From CAYQVO01 sp964421085 (GTDB lineage Bacteria; Bdellovibrionota_C; UBA2361; CAYQVO01), in NCBI GenBank assembly GCA_964421085.1, contig CAYQVO010000005.1:1-64000 (forward strand): DNA of 64,000 bases. The letters run 5' to 3'. The notes beneath the pieces were generated by a model, which ran no database searches, had not been told where the DNA came from, and was given only the letters and a program-made list of their open reading frames with translations. Both the position numbers and the translations under genes were made by a program. This document shows, piece after piece, positions 44,926 to 54,726 of the stretch (position 1 is its first letter; each line of letters opens with the position of its first letter).

Positions 44926-46164
44926 ATGCAGGAGGGCAAGACAGCAGCAGTAAACAGGCTTCTTCTTATTTCCGCAATCCTTGTGACCCTTCCGGGGACC
45001 CTGCTGCGAACTGCCGGACTTCAATGGCCGCCAGTAGCCGTTTCAATCCTGTCAGGTGCGGCAATAATGGGAGCTGCCTTCCTTCTTCTATGGGCATGTG
45101 ACGCGGCACAGTTCGACATCTCTAAATCGCTTGCCCTTGCTGCTGTCGCTCTGATGGCAGTTCTCCCGGAATATGCCGTCGACATGTATTTTACGTGGCA
45201 GGCCGGACAGCATCCTGCGGCAAATTACGCCCAGTTCGCAGTCGCAAATATGACCGGCGCAAACAGGCTCATCATAGGAGTCGCATGGTGTATAATCGCC
45301 GTCATCTGCCGGCGGACGACGGGGAAACCTGTCGAACTGGAGCGTGATCGGCGCCTCGAACTCAACTTCCTGTTTCTTGCAACTGTGTACGTATTCATCA
45401 TTCCGCTCAAAGGGACTATCGAGTGGTATGACGGTATTATTCTCATCGCCATATACAGCCGGTATATTTCCATAGCTGCGATGAGTCCTTCCTCCGGATC
45501 TGAATGCATCGGTCCGGCCCGGCTTCTGATAGAGCTTCCGGCTTTCCGGCGGCGGCTCGCGACTGCCGGTCTTTTTCTTTTTGCCGGACTTATCATTCTC
45601 ATGAACTCAGAGCCTTTCTGTGAAGGTCTCGTTGCTTCAGGAAAAATTCTCGGTGTCGATGAATTTCTTCTGGTGCAGTGGGCAGCTCCTGTTGCATCCG
45701 AGACGCCTGAGTTCGTTGTCGCGATCGTATTCACTCTCAGGCGTCAGGCCAGCATGGCACTGGGCAGCCTGCTTGCCGCAAAGCTCAATCAGTGGACCCT
45801 GCTTGTCGGCATGATTCCCCTTGTATTTGCGCTCTCGCACGGGTCTCTGGATCATCCGCTGCCGATGAACGACATTCAGATGCACGAAATCCTTCTTACT
45901 GCCGCACAGTCGCTGCTTGCCGTGATGATTCTTGCAAACATGAGGCTTACGCTCAGACATGCGGGGCTTCTGTTCGTCCTTTTCATCAGTCAGCTCTTTG
46001 CGCCCGCCCTTTTCGAGTTCGGCCCGGGGGACGCCTTCCTTGGAATCCACGGTAGTCAGTCTCATCAGGTCTTCTCGCTTCTGTATATACTCTGCGCCGT
46101 GATGATGTTCATAGAGCATCCGACCCGGCTTTCCCGGTTTTTCGCAGGGAAGAAACTGAAGTGA
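44926..46164 (+). CDS. CaCA-type cation exchanger homologue
   Basis: The product is 412 residues with about eleven hydrophobic segments and two inverted alpha-type repeats. The first has ALMAVLPEYAVDMYF and FAVANMTGANRLIIG; the second has VQWAAPVASETPEFVVAIV, then ALGSLLAAKLNQWTLL. The acidic residue inside a helix with P-E and a following (G/A)SN-like turn is the signature of sodium/calcium exchangers. The turn residues differ from the classic GSN, so the ion is uncertain. No ribosome site is obvious before the ATG and a second ATG lies four bases upstream out of frame. Confidence 0.75.
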   Translation: MQEGKTAAVNRLLLISAILVTLPGTLLRTAGLQWPPVAVSILSGAAIMGAAFLLLWACDAAQFDISKSLALAAVALMAVLPEYAVDMYFTWQAGQHPAANYAQFAVANMTGANRLIIGVAWCIIAVICRRTTGKPVELERDRRLELNFLFLATVYVFIIPLKGTIEWYDGIILIAIYSRYISIAAMSPSSGSECIGPARLLIELPAFRRRLATAGLFLFAGLIILMNSEPFCEGLVASGKILGVDEFLLVQWAAPVASETPEFVVAIVFTLRRQASMALGSLLAAKLNQWTLLVGMIPLVFALSHGSLDHPLPMNDIQMHEILLTAAQSLLAVMILANMRLTLRHAGLLFVLFISQLFAPALFEFGPGDAFLGIHGSQSHQVFSLLYILCAVMMFIEHPTRLSRFFAGKKLK

Positions 46165-46226
46165 TATCCGGTATTGAGTTTTCACGATGGTTGACAACGA
46201 CGCCCGCGTGAACCAGATTATTCTTC

Positions 46227-47939
46227 GTGAACTTCCCGGCCCGTTTTCTCACAGCCTTCACCATACTCGGCTGCCTGTTCTTTGCACTGCTGGTCGCGTT
46301 TCCCGCTGCGCTTTTCTGGCCGAATGAGGGTGAATTTTCATCGGGTTTTGCCGGGATTGTCAGACCGCTGATTCTTCCGTCCTTTCTCCTGCTGCTGGTG
46401 TGTTCCTCCGTTATTGCAGCTCTTCCGGCAGGGCTGTTCGAGTTTCTCACGGCAATGCTCACAGCTTTAATACTTCTCCTTTTTGTCCAGGGAAATTTTT
46501 TAGTCCGGGATTACGGTTTCTTCGACGGGCAGCCGGTAAACTGGAGCAGGCATGCGGCGGCGGGAATTGCGGACACTCTGATATGGGCAGCCGTTCTCCT
46601 GTGTACCGCCGTGACATACCGGCGCATTTCAAAGGTGAAAGGATACGTCACACTTTTTCTTTTCCCTGCGATGCTGCTGAGTTTTGCCGCGGATATTGTG
46701 TCGAACCCGTCCCGGCTCTTTACCGGAAAAATCGCCCGCAGCGCGGACACTCTTTACACTTTCTCGAAAGATCGAAACATCGTCTGGCTGATACTTGATT
46801 CGTTCTCAGGCCCCGGCTTTGAGTCTCTTCTGAAGCAGGACCCGGGTATCGCGGACGACTTCAGGGGTTTTACTTTTTTTCCCGATACTATCTCGCCGTA
46901 TCTTACCACCATACCGACCATGCCCGCGCTCCTTACAGGCCATGAGTACGACAACTCGGAATCCTTCGAGCAGTTCACAAAAAGAGCGTTTGCGGGGGAT
47001 ACACTCCCTCAACTTGTGGAATCAGGCGGCTATGCAGCAGATATAGTGACCCTGAAGCGCTACTGCCCCTACATCAGGCAGCCATGCTGCCCGACAGGAA
47101 CCGTGGTTTCAGAGGATGTGAAGGAAATAGAGAGAAACGAACTTCTGGAACTTGTCGATCTGACACTTTTCCGGGTCCTGCCCCAGCCATTGAAGCGGAA
47201 GGTCTACAACAACCAGAAGTGGTTCCTCCAGCGGTTCTTCGACAACATTGGAAGTCCGCGGGCAATCCATAATGCAGTACGTTTTCCCGATGTCTTTGAA
47301 AAGCGCGCGTCGACGGATTTCAGCAGGCCTGTTTTTAAACTGCTTCATCTTATGATCCCGCACGCACCAGTAATCTTTGATGCAGACTGCGGCCTTGTGA
47401 GCGAACGGGAAGATAAAACAGAGAGAATCGGGAAACGAAGGCTTTTCGAAGGCCGGGCCAGGTGTTCCCTGCGTCTCGCCGCGCGCATTGTGGGCAAAAT
47501 GAAGGAGCTGGGTGTCTTCGACAGGTCGATGATTGTAATATCGGGAGATCACGGGTTTCCTGTGCGTTACTTCAAGTACAGGCCGTTGAAAGGTAAGAAG
47601 ATTCCGTATATTGAGTATGGAATGCCTCTCCTGCTTATAAAGCCGCTCGATTCACCTGCCGATAGAAACCTTGAAGTTTCCAGCGTCGAGGCAAGTCTGA
47701 TGGATGTCCCGGCAACCATACTGGCTGCTGCAGGAATGCGGGGAATTTTCGCGGGAGAATCGCTTCTCGAGTTGAAAGGGGATTCTCGAAGAGAGCGGCG
47801 TCATCACAGCTACATCTGGCGGCGCAGATACGGCTCGAAGGATTATATGCCGCCTATGAAAGAGTGGAGAATTTCTGGAGATGCGAGAAATCCGGAATCA
47901 TGGGAGTTTGTAAGAGAGTTGAAATCGAAAAGAGGATGA
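46227..47939 (+). CDS. Membrane-anchored sulfatase/phosphotransferase-superfamily protein
   Basis: The product is 570 residues starting with GTG. Four to five membrane helices occupy residues 10-160. The soluble C-terminal domain has NIVWLILDSFSG (metal Asp), TIPTMPALLTG (nucleophile region with Thr residues) and MIVISGDHGFPVRY (DHG). This is the layout of LTA-synthase-type and other membrane alkaline-phosphatase-superfamily enzymes that act on the outer face of the membrane. It is likely to modify lipids or exported glycans. It is followed without a gap by an SGNH hydrolase gene whose ATG overlaps its stop. Confidence 0.75.
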   Translation: MNFPARFLTAFTILGCLFFALLVAFPAALFWPNEGEFSSGFAGIVRPLILPSFLLLLVCSSVIAALPAGLFEFLTAMLTALILLLFVQGNFLVRDYGFFDGQPVNWSRHAAAGIADTLIWAAVLLCTAVTYRRISKVKGYVTLFLFPAMLLSFAADIVSNPSRLFTGKIARSADTLYTFSKDRNIVWLILDSFSGPGFESLLKQDPGIADDFRGFTFFPDTISPYLTTIPTMPALLTGHEYDNSESFEQFTKRAFAGDTLPQLVESGGYAADIVTLKRYCPYIRQPCCPTGTVVSEDVKEIERNELLELVDLTLFRVLPQPLKRKVYNNQKWFLQRFFDNIGSPRAIHNAVRFPDVFEKRASTDFSRPVFKLLHLMIPHAPVIFDADCGLVSEREDKTERIGKRRLFEGRARCSLRLAARIVGKMKELGVFDRSMIVISGDHGFPVRYFKYRPLKGKKIPYIEYGMPLLLIKPLDSPADRNLEVSSVEASLMDVPATILAAAGMRGIFAGESLLELKGDSRRERRHHSYIWRRRYGSKDYMPPMKEWRISGDARNPESWEFVRELKSKRG

Positions 47940-48691
47940 TGATGCCGAGGTGTTTGCTGCTGATTTCCGTTTTTATCGCGCTGCAGAATTCCGCCGCCGC
48001 ATGTCCGCGTATATCGGGCCTCATCGACTATAACTGCGATCATAAGCTTAAATTCGTTTTTGTCGGAGACAGCATCGTCAGTGGAAAAGGCGACCATAAA
48101 TCGCGGGGCGGATATGTTGGACGCTTGAAAAAATATTACGCCGGCAGGGCGGAGGTCACAGGTCTTGGCTACTCCGGATATTCTTCCGGGCGTCTTCTTC
48201 AGGAGTTCACGAATGCTCTCAACGGGAGAGGCGACAGGAAAATTCAGAGAGGCCTCAGAAATGCGGATTTTATCCTGATAGACGTCGGGCGGAACGATTA
48301 CTGGGACAAAGATCCGTACAGTTTCACCGCACGGAATATCATGAGGCTTTCAAAGCTGCTCGAAACGCGAGTGGGGCGCAACCTGAGGCGGGGATCCCCT
48401 TTCGTCTCGATAGCGCTTCTCCTTCCTACCAAAAGGATGTTTCAGCGCACCTTCATCGCAGGGGTCAATGACGAGCTTTTTGCCCTTCCTTCCGCATATC
48501 ATGTGGATCTGCGTTTTGATCGGGTGCAGATACGGAACATCTCATTTGACGGGGTTCATCCAACGCCTGCCGGACACAAGGCAATTATGGAAATGGTGAG
48601 AAAGTATATTAAGGGGCCGCTTCAGAGGAAGGAAAAAAAACTCCGTCCGCCGACATCCGCCGCGTTCTTCCGCGCTCAGTCGGCGAGTTGA
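47936..48691 (+). CDS. Secreted SGNH/GDSL hydrolase
   Basis: The product is about 250 residues. Three consecutive ATGs (47936, 47939, 47942) follow AAAGAGG; the first overlaps the upstream TGA. A signal peptide ends ...LQNSAAA. Catalytic blocks are FVFVGDSIVSGKG (Ser), GYSGYSSG, DVGRNDYW (Asn) and FDGVHPTPAGH (Asp and His). The family removes or transfers acyl groups, often acetyl, on glycans or lipids. Coupling to the sulfatase-like gene suggests that both tailor the same envelope polymer in the periplasm. Confidence 0.85.
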   Translation: MMMPRCLLLISVFIALQNSAAACPRISGLIDYNCDHKLKFVFVGDSIVSGKGDHKSRGGYVGRLKKYYAGRAEVTGLGYSGYSSGRLLQEFTNALNGRGDRKIQRGLRNADFILIDVGRNDYWDKDPYSFTARNIMRLSKLLETRVGRNLRRGSPFVSIALLLPTKRMFQRTFIAGVNDELFALPSAYHVDLRFDRVQIRNISFDGVHPTPAGHKAIMEMVRKYIKGPLQRKEKKLRPPTSAAFFRAQSAS

Positions 48692-48701
48692 GAAGTCGAC
48701 A

Positions 48702-50314
48702 TCATTTCGGGCCACGACTGTATATGCGGGCGCCGCCGATCTTTCCAATCTGCGCATAGGAGTTCATCCTGGCGAGTTCGCGGAGTGAATATTTCTTTTT
48801 GTTGATCGGGTAATCCCGGTTATCGTGGTAGCCGGATATGACGAGCCGGGTATCGGCCCCTTCTATGTTTCCCCGCATCCGGTCGTAGGTCTCGAGTTTG
48901 TAATGTTGCCTCTCCTCCCTGCTGATATTGTCGGCTATCGTTATTCCAAAATGATTCTCGAGCCCGGGCCAGGCGAGAGCATGACTGTTGATGAGATATC
49001 CGGGCCAGCTGGCCGCCACCCGCTCGCCCGGAGCTGTTTCCGAGTTGATGATCGCTGCAGTCTGACGCACCCCGTCGAGTCGCCACGACATATCGATGCG
49101 TCTCGACGGAGAGCCCGCCACAGCTCTTCCGGTCTGAAAGCTCCGCTTTATGTTCTCAGGAAAAGAGTAAAGGAAGATTGCGCAGAGAAGCATGCCGGCA
49201 GCGCCCGCCGCAATTGTATTCCTCGCGCTGTAAAGGGTGTCAGTGGCAAAGCTTACCGCTGCCACCATCCAGAAGGGGACCATGACTGCATACGCGGGCA
49301 GGTAGGTTTGCGGANNNNNNNNNNCCAGAAGGGGACCACCATTGCGTAATACTGAAGATACATGGGAGTAGGGAGCATTGAGCCTATGAAAAGCGCGGCG
49401 CCGACCAGGGTTGTGAGCGGAATTCGTCTCCTCTTCAAAAAGGCGGCGGCGACGGAAATCAGCGTAAGAAGCACGAGCATCACGAACTGGATGCTTTCTC
49501 CTTTGTTTCCTGATCCTATGAGCCTCCCGAGGCCGGCAATTTTGCGGGGCAGATCGGGGAAGAATTCCCTTCTGCTTCTGAGCGAGTGATAGGTTACATT
49601 GTTGAACCAGAATGACGAGGGATCCAGGGCGATGAATATGATAGAGGGCAGAGAGCCGAGAATGCCGCCCAAAAGGAAATAAAAAAGCGCTTTTTTGAAT
49701 TCGCCGGTATTGCCGGGCGCCCTTCTGAACTCCCAGATAAAGAGCGGAATCACAAGGACGACATAAAGGCGCACTTCGACGGAAAAAGCGATCAACAGCC
49801 CCGCAATGAAGGGGGAGAGACGGGGCCGGGAGTCAATATATCTGACCGCGACCAGGGCAAGAAGAAGAAAAAGCGCCGAGAGAGAGTACGCTTTTGCTAT
49901 GGGAAAATAAAAGAACGTGAAATCAGTAAGGGCGAAGAAGGCAGCGCCAAGAGCCGCCGATGTCGCCCGTCCGGTTTGATCGAGAACGAGCTTGTAGATG
50001 CACACTCCGCAACCCGCTGAAACGAGCGCTGCGATGAGGCGGCCGGATTCCCAGGATACGCCGCCGAGAAGCTTCATGCCGAGCGCGTAGAAATAAGGAA
50101 GCAGCGGCATTTGAGGATAGAAAAAATCGGTGTAAATATTCTCGCCCGCGAGAACAGCTTTGGCGGCATAAAGATAATACCCTTCATCGCCCGCGAGGAA
50201 CCGGTTGCGGGCGACCCAGACAAAGAAAAGTAAAAGGAGGAATGCGGCGCCCGATGCGGATAGAAAGCTCCCGCGGATCGTGAAACTATGCCTCTGGTTT
50301 TCGGCCATGCTCAT
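48702..50314 (-). CDS. GT39-type membrane glycosyltransferase with an internal gap
   Basis: The N-terminal part has the diagnostic first outer loop GDEGYYLYAAKAVLAGENIY, then DFFYPQMPLLPYFYA (catalytic acidic residue near 42), and eight or more membrane helices; it runs into ten Ns at 49315-49324. The C-terminal part resumes with VPFWMVAAVSFATDTLYSA and ends in a soluble domain (PGERVAASWPGYLINSHALA). Such enzymes use polyprenyl-phosphate sugars on the outer side of the inner membrane. Its ATG overlaps the stop of the preceding gene (50311-52128). The contig ends at the gap encode two variants of one segment, so the join may mix strains or paralogues. Confidence 0.75.
49315..49324. other. Assembly gap (ten Ns)
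   Basis: CCAGAAGGGGACCA occurs on both sides, at about 49270-49283 and directly after the Ns at 49325. On the coding strand the two ends read YLPAYAVMVPFW and YLQYYAMVVPFW, that is, the same protein segment twice. Confidence 0.99.
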
Positions 50315-52128
50315 CCTTTCAAAGCTTCCTCAAGTTTTCTCAGATCGACCAGCACATGGCGTTTGTCCCAGTAGACGATGTATGGATATGACGCAGCATT
50401 TTCAGGCGTCATCCGTTCATGAATGACGAGGGGAAGCTTTCTATAGGCATAATCTTCAACGGGTCTGCCCGCAAGCTCTTTTACGAGAGGGTTTAGAGGA
50501 GGAAAATACTCCGCTTCCCTGAGTCTGTTTTCATAAAAGAGCCGGCGATCGAACAGAAAATAGTCGATCCCCTCGGGCTGTGTAATCGCGACCAGCTCTT
50601 CCAGGTCTTTCGCGTAATTTGCACGAAAAGCGATCTCAAGCCGCCGCCTCATCTCTTCCCGGTATTTACTGTAGAACGGATGGGACGTCTCGGTTGTCAC
50701 ATATCCCTTTCTCATTCCGAAAAGCTGGATGGTATCGAGCGAAGTGGGGTGGCCGGCAATAAGAGAGGATTCAGGCGTGTTCCGGCTGATCCACGGAAAC
50801 ACTCTCCCCCTGCTTTCACGGGAAGCATTGAAGTTGGCTGAGCCTGTGAGCTGCAGCCCCGAACTCGCGAGAATAAGCGAGCCGAGCAGAAAAAGCCCCA
50901 GCATTCCGCGCCATGCAGAATCGAGCGCAATGCGGTCTTCGAAACGGTTTCCCGGATGCCCCAGCGCGAGAAAATTCCTCATCGGATAGAAGAACCTCCA
51001 GGCGGCGATTGAGTACGCGATTGTATAGAAGATTGTCATTGGGAACTGAAGATGCCGGTCGGGAACGTAGAGCTGGAACGCAAGAAATCTCGATGCGAAA
51101 TACACAGTCCAGGCTGAAATAATGAAGAAATAAAGTTCGGAAGGAAGGATTTTTCTGCGTCGGAAAAGGCTTGTGCCGATAATGAGGACGAAAATTCCGA
51201 TAACTGCCGGACGTATCGCCTTCTGGAGCAGAGGGCCCGGCCTGTAAAAGCGGCCGACGAAGGCTTCAAATGCAAAGGTCCGGATCTCCTGCCCCGCGGG
51301 CACAAGAGGAACGAAAGGAAAACGTCCCGCCTCCATTATCCCCAGATCGGGGCGATATCGCTGAAATTCGGGAAGCCCGGAGGCTTCTTCGAAAGTCACC
51401 ATTGTGCCGATTTCGGGCGGCATTTTGACGATGTACCAGGCTGCCCCAAGGTAAATCGGGGAAAGCAGGGCGTAAAGAGCGAGCCGCGGGAGATATTCCT
51501 TTCTTGTCGAGGGCAGCAGGCATCGCCACAAAAGAAAAAAGCCGTATGTGAGCGCGCATACCAGAGTTGACGGGGTATGCAGCAGGCATCCGGCGAAGAG
51601 CATCGCAAGAACCGCGGCGTGATTTCCTGATATCAGGAAGTAAAGGAATCCCGACATGACGGTCGCCGACCAGCCGCGTGGAAGTCCTCCGGCCATCCGC
51701 TGTATCATGTAACGTGTGTGCAGCATCCAGGTGACTGCAAAGAACGCGGCAGGGGCGCCGGTCGCGTGACGGACCGCAAGAAAGCCGAAGATGAGCGCGC
51801 CGGCAATCTGGAAGAGCATGAGCCAGTGGCCCATCATCACGGGATCTCCGGTGGCCCATGTAGTGAGGTAGGAAATCCAGTAATGAAGCGGAGTGAAGTA
51901 GCATTCCACCATCTTTGTGACAAGGTCGCCGGCGAAGAGCCCGGGGTGAAGGACTTTGTGAAAGGGATAAATCTGCTGGAAAGAGTCGTCGGTGACCCAG
52001 TCGGGGTTGAACCAGTGGCCGGATACGCCTCTCCAAAAGAAAAAGGCGTAGACGACAAAAAGAGATGCCATCATGATTGCCGGGATGCCTGCCTTCCAGT
52101 CCCGTGCAGTAATTTCCGGTGAACTCAT
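50311..52128 (-). CDS. Large multi-pass membrane protein, GT-C-like
   Basis: The product is 605 residues with about eleven hydrophobic segments in residues 15-440 and a soluble C-terminus of about 150 residues. The first outer loop carries WVTDDSFQQIYPFHKV near residue 45, an acidic pair where GT-C enzymes place their catalytic residue. The soluble end has TSLDTIQLFGMRKGYVTTE and FLFDRRLFYENRL. No exact family is recognised. It is translationally coupled (ATGA) to the GT39-type gene that follows, so both probably act on the same lipid-linked sugar pathway. Confidence 0.65.
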   Translation of the reverse strand: MSSPEITARDWKAGIPAIMMASLFVVYAFFFWRGVSGHWFNPDWVTDDSFQQIYPFHKVLHPGLFAGDLVTKMVECYFTPLHYWISYLTTWATGDPVMMGHWLMLFQIAGALIFGFLAVRHATGAPAAFFAVTWMLHTRYMIQRMAGGLPRGWSATVMSGFLYFLISGNHAAVLAMLFAGCLLHTPSTLVCALTYGFFLLWRCLLPSTRKEYLPRLALYALLSPIYLGAAWYIVKMPPEIGTMVTFEEASGLPEFQRYRPDLGIMEAGRFPFVPLVPAGQEIRTFAFEAFVGRFYRPGPLLQKAIRPAVIGIFVLIIGTSLFRRRKILPSELYFFIISAWTVYFASRFLAFQLYVPDRHLQFPMTIFYTIAYSIAAWRFFYPMRNFLALGHPGNRFEDRIALDSAWRGMLGLFLLGSLILASSGLQLTGSANFNASRESRGRVFPWISRNTPESSLIAGHPTSLDTIQLFGMRKGYVTTETSHPFYSKYREEMRRRLEIAFRANYAKDLEELVAITQPEGIDYFLFDRRLFYENRLREAEYFPPLNPLVKELAGRPVEDYAYRKLPLVIHERMTPENAASYPYIVYWDKRHVLVDLRKLEEALKG

Positions 52129-52261
52129 GGCCCGAAAGTGTACATGAATTACGAATATGTGGCCAGAAGCGGGACGGAAAACCCCACTGAATCAAAAATA
52201 GAAGCGTTCGCCGCGCCCTGTATCAGTTCCTCTTTCCCTGATAAATGGGTACACTTCAGCG

Positions 52262-53185
52262 ATGCTCTTTCCTGCGATAAAACTGGGTCCACGTGAATGG
52301 CGCGAGCGGCTGGATGAGTCGAGTGCAAAATATGCTGAAATTTACTACCGGGCCGACAAACCGGAATGGTATCCGGAAATGCTGAAAGGTCTGGGGCAGA
52401 GAGGAGTCAGTTTCGGACTTCATTTCTGGGCTGCGACTTCTGGTTCTTATGAGGCGAATCTCGCCTTTCCCGGTGAACGGCGGAAAGAATCGACAGCATT
52501 CATAGAGCGCACTCTCGATGTCGCGGCGGAAACCGGGGCCTTTTATGTGAATATCCACACGGGAAACAGGCGCCTGTGCAGAATAGATTTCGATCGGAAA
52601 CTTCTCGCAGTTGACGAGACTGCCGGCACAGTCGGTGAAGCGGAAAGCGCAGCGCTGAGAAATGAGGCAGTGACGGGGCTTGCGAAGAAGGCGTCATCGC
52701 TGGGTGTGTTGCTTCTTGTGGAAGCTATCCCCGCACGCGAACAGACCGGCCCCTGGGGCGCGCCTGACTCGCGGCTCCGCGCGCAGAACGGATATGCAAC
52801 CGGGCTTGACGGTCTCTTTGAGATCATGGAAACGACGGGACTGGGGTTTACGAATGATTTCTGCCATGTCTTTGCAATGGGGTTCGACAGGCCCCGCGAG
52901 GAACTGCTGGCGGATTTCTGGAAGGTCACGCAAAGGTTTGCCGGGCATACGCGGGTTGCGCATATCAGTACTCTTACGACTCCATATAACGGAACCGATG
53001 CGCATTATGGAATTCTCCCTGAGGACCTCGGGAGGAAAGATGTTTTTCCGACGAGGGATGAGCTGTTCGAACTTTTGAGGGTGCTTTCGCGCCAGGAACA
53101 TGATGTATGGCTCGTTGGCGAGCCGGCAAAAGTTCATGTGGAGAACTACAAAGCGCTGATTGAGCTCGTAAGGATTGCTGCATAG
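52262..53185 (+). CDS. Sugar phosphate isomerase/epimerase-like TIM barrel
   Basis: The product is 307 residues of the xylose-isomerase-like (AP-endonuclease-2) fold. Candidate metal ligands follow the usual order: Glu in LLLVEAIPA, Asp/His in FTNDFCHVFAMG, His in RVAHIS and Glu in VGEPAKVH. These enzymes isomerise or epimerise sugars or related polyols with a divalent metal. The substrate is unknown; it may feed sugar precursors to the glycan locus that starts just downstream. There is no signal peptide. It is transcribed divergently from the 50311-52128 gene. Confidence 0.75.
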   Translation: MLFPAIKLGPREWRERLDESSAKYAEIYYRADKPEWYPEMLKGLGQRGVSFGLHFWAATSGSYEANLAFPGERRKESTAFIERTLDVAAETGAFYVNIHTGNRRLCRIDFDRKLLAVDETAGTVGEAESAALRNEAVTGLAKKASSLGVLLLVEAIPAREQTGPWGAPDSRLRAQNGYATGLDGLFEIMETTGLGFTNDFCHVFAMGFDRPREELLADFWKVTQRFAGHTRVAHISTLTTPYNGTDAHYGILPEDLGRKDVFPTRDELFELLRVLSRQEHDVWLVGEPAKVHVENYKALIELVRIAA

Positions 53186-53280
53186 TAACGCGCCCTGACA
53201 GAGAGGGAGCGGCGTATGTGTTTGACTGCATTGATTAAAGATGCAAGAGTTTTCAATCCGCATTCGTTTGATCCATATGT

Positions 53281-54726
53281 ATGGAAGCATCAGCAGAAGA
53301 AGTCCAAAACCAGACTCAGGTTGCCCCCGCTGTTAAGGGCGCACCCGCTTTTGAGGGCGCGCCAGGCGGGCGGTTTTTCCCCCTGTTCCTCATCCTGGTC
53401 GGTGTGCTCGTGCGTCTGCCGTTCGTGCTGTCGACCGGCGCGGTCCTCTGGCCGGATTCCATTCAGTATTACAATGCAGCAGCAGCACTCATTGAGCGGG
53501 GCACTTTTGCCCGGGTCTCAATCTACCACACCCCGTTGTATCCTCTTTTTCTCTCTTTCTTTTTCTTTTCCGGACGCACTCCGGCCGCGGGCGCGATCGT
53601 ACTCGCCGTCCAGCATCTTGTTGGAATCGGAACCGTCCTTCTGCTCTATCAGGCGGGGAAAAAAATCACAGGGCGAACTTCGGCGTTCATTGCATCGCTC
53701 CTGCTGAGTGTTCATCCGCTTCTGCTTTATTACGAAAGAGTGATACAAACCGAGATACTCTTCGTCTTTCTCTGTATGGTTCTGTTCGCTGTGCTCCAGC
53801 GTCTTTTTTCAGCTCCTTCTGTCCGATCGGCGGCTGTCTGTGGAATGGCCGCAGCTCTTGTCACATTGACACGCCCAGTGGCGCTTTGCCTCCCGGTGGT
53901 CTTTGCGTTTCTCGTGATCTTCAAAGAGCGCAGAGCCGGGAATGCCGTGATTCTCCTCCTTGTATATACGGTGATTCTCGCGCCCTGGGTATTCTACAAC
54001 CATCATCAGAGAGGCTTTTGGGGAGTAAGCCAGGGTGCGGGCGTAAATCTTTTCCTCAAGGTTTACGAGGTTGCCGGGATTAAGCCCGTGGAGAACTCCA
54101 GCTATCTTCAGGTGAAGCGAATTTATGAAAACCTGCGGAGTCGACAACCGGACGATCATGTTTACTGGGGCGTACGGAAGATTCTTTATGGACGAACGCG
54201 CAGTGAGGCGCGGACAGATACACTCATGCTTCGCTTTGCCGTTGAGGGGCTCATGTCGGACCCACTGCCGTATTTGTCGGCGACGCTGCGCCATTTTTCC
54301 GCCTTTTTCTTTGACGCGAGAAACAGCGTAAATGTCTGCAATTTTGAGAAAGGACCTGTTCCGTGCGCTGTACCTGCGCGACGCCTGACTACCCGCGCGT
54401 TTCCTTTCGTCGACGGCGCCGGGTATCCGGCTCTCAGCTCGAGTGCCGCGCGATTCCTCAGCGGTTTTCGCTTTCCGATGTCGATCTTAGTTCTCGCCTC
54501 CGTGTATGGGGCATGGGCGCTGTGGCGCGAGGCGCCTTGTCATCGCTTTTTTGCCGCTGCTGTGATTTCTACGGCGCTCTACTTTGCGCTGGCAGTCTCG
54601 TCGCTCAATATGCCGGAAGACCGTTACCGCCTTCCTCTTGACCCCATGTTTTTTCTCTTTGGTGTTTATGGGGCGTTCCATCTGTTGCAGAATATCGTGT
54701 GGAGGTGCCGTGCAGGAGAAAAGTAG
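53281..54726 (+). CDS. GT-C/GT39-type membrane glycosyltransferase
   Basis: The product is 481 residues. A short polar N-terminus precedes about ten membrane segments. The first outer loop has LWPDSIQYYNAAAALIERG with the catalytic-type Asp near residue 60, matching the WPDS loop of the protein at 406-1746, and the second has YHTPLYPLFLSFFFF. The family transfers sugars from polyprenyl phosphate. The gene opens a five-gene operon: its end overlaps the SGNH gene by 17 bases, and the Wzm, Wzt and carbamoyltransferase genes follow closely. Confidence 0.78.
   Translation: MEASAEEVQNQTQVAPAVKGAPAFEGAPGGRFFPLFLILVGVLVRLPFVLSTGAVLWPDSIQYYNAAAALIERGTFARVSIYHTPLYPLFLSFFFFSGRTPAAGAIVLAVQHLVGIGTVLLLYQAGKKITGRTSAFIASLLLSVHPLLLYYERVIQTEILFVFLCMVLFAVLQRLFSAPSVRSAAVCGMAAALVTLTRPVALCLPVVFAFLVIFKERRAGNAVILLLVYTVILAPWVFYNHHQRGFWGVSQGAGVNLFLKVYEVAGIKPVENSSYLQVKRIYENLRSRQPDDHVYWGVRKILYGRTRSEARTDTLMLRFAVEGLMSDPLPYLSATLRHFSAFFFDARNSVNVCNFEKGPVPCAVPARRLTTRAFPFVDGAGYPALSSSAARFLSGFRFPMSILVLASVYGAWALWREAPCHRFFAAAVISTALYFALAVSSLNMPEDRYRLPLDPMFFLFGVYGAFHLLQNIVWRCRAGEK

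Noticed and set aside
54584..54709. N-terminal extension of the second SGNH protein
   Set aside because: It lies inside the glycosyltransferase gene; the GTG at 54710 preceded by GGAGG fits the signal anchor.
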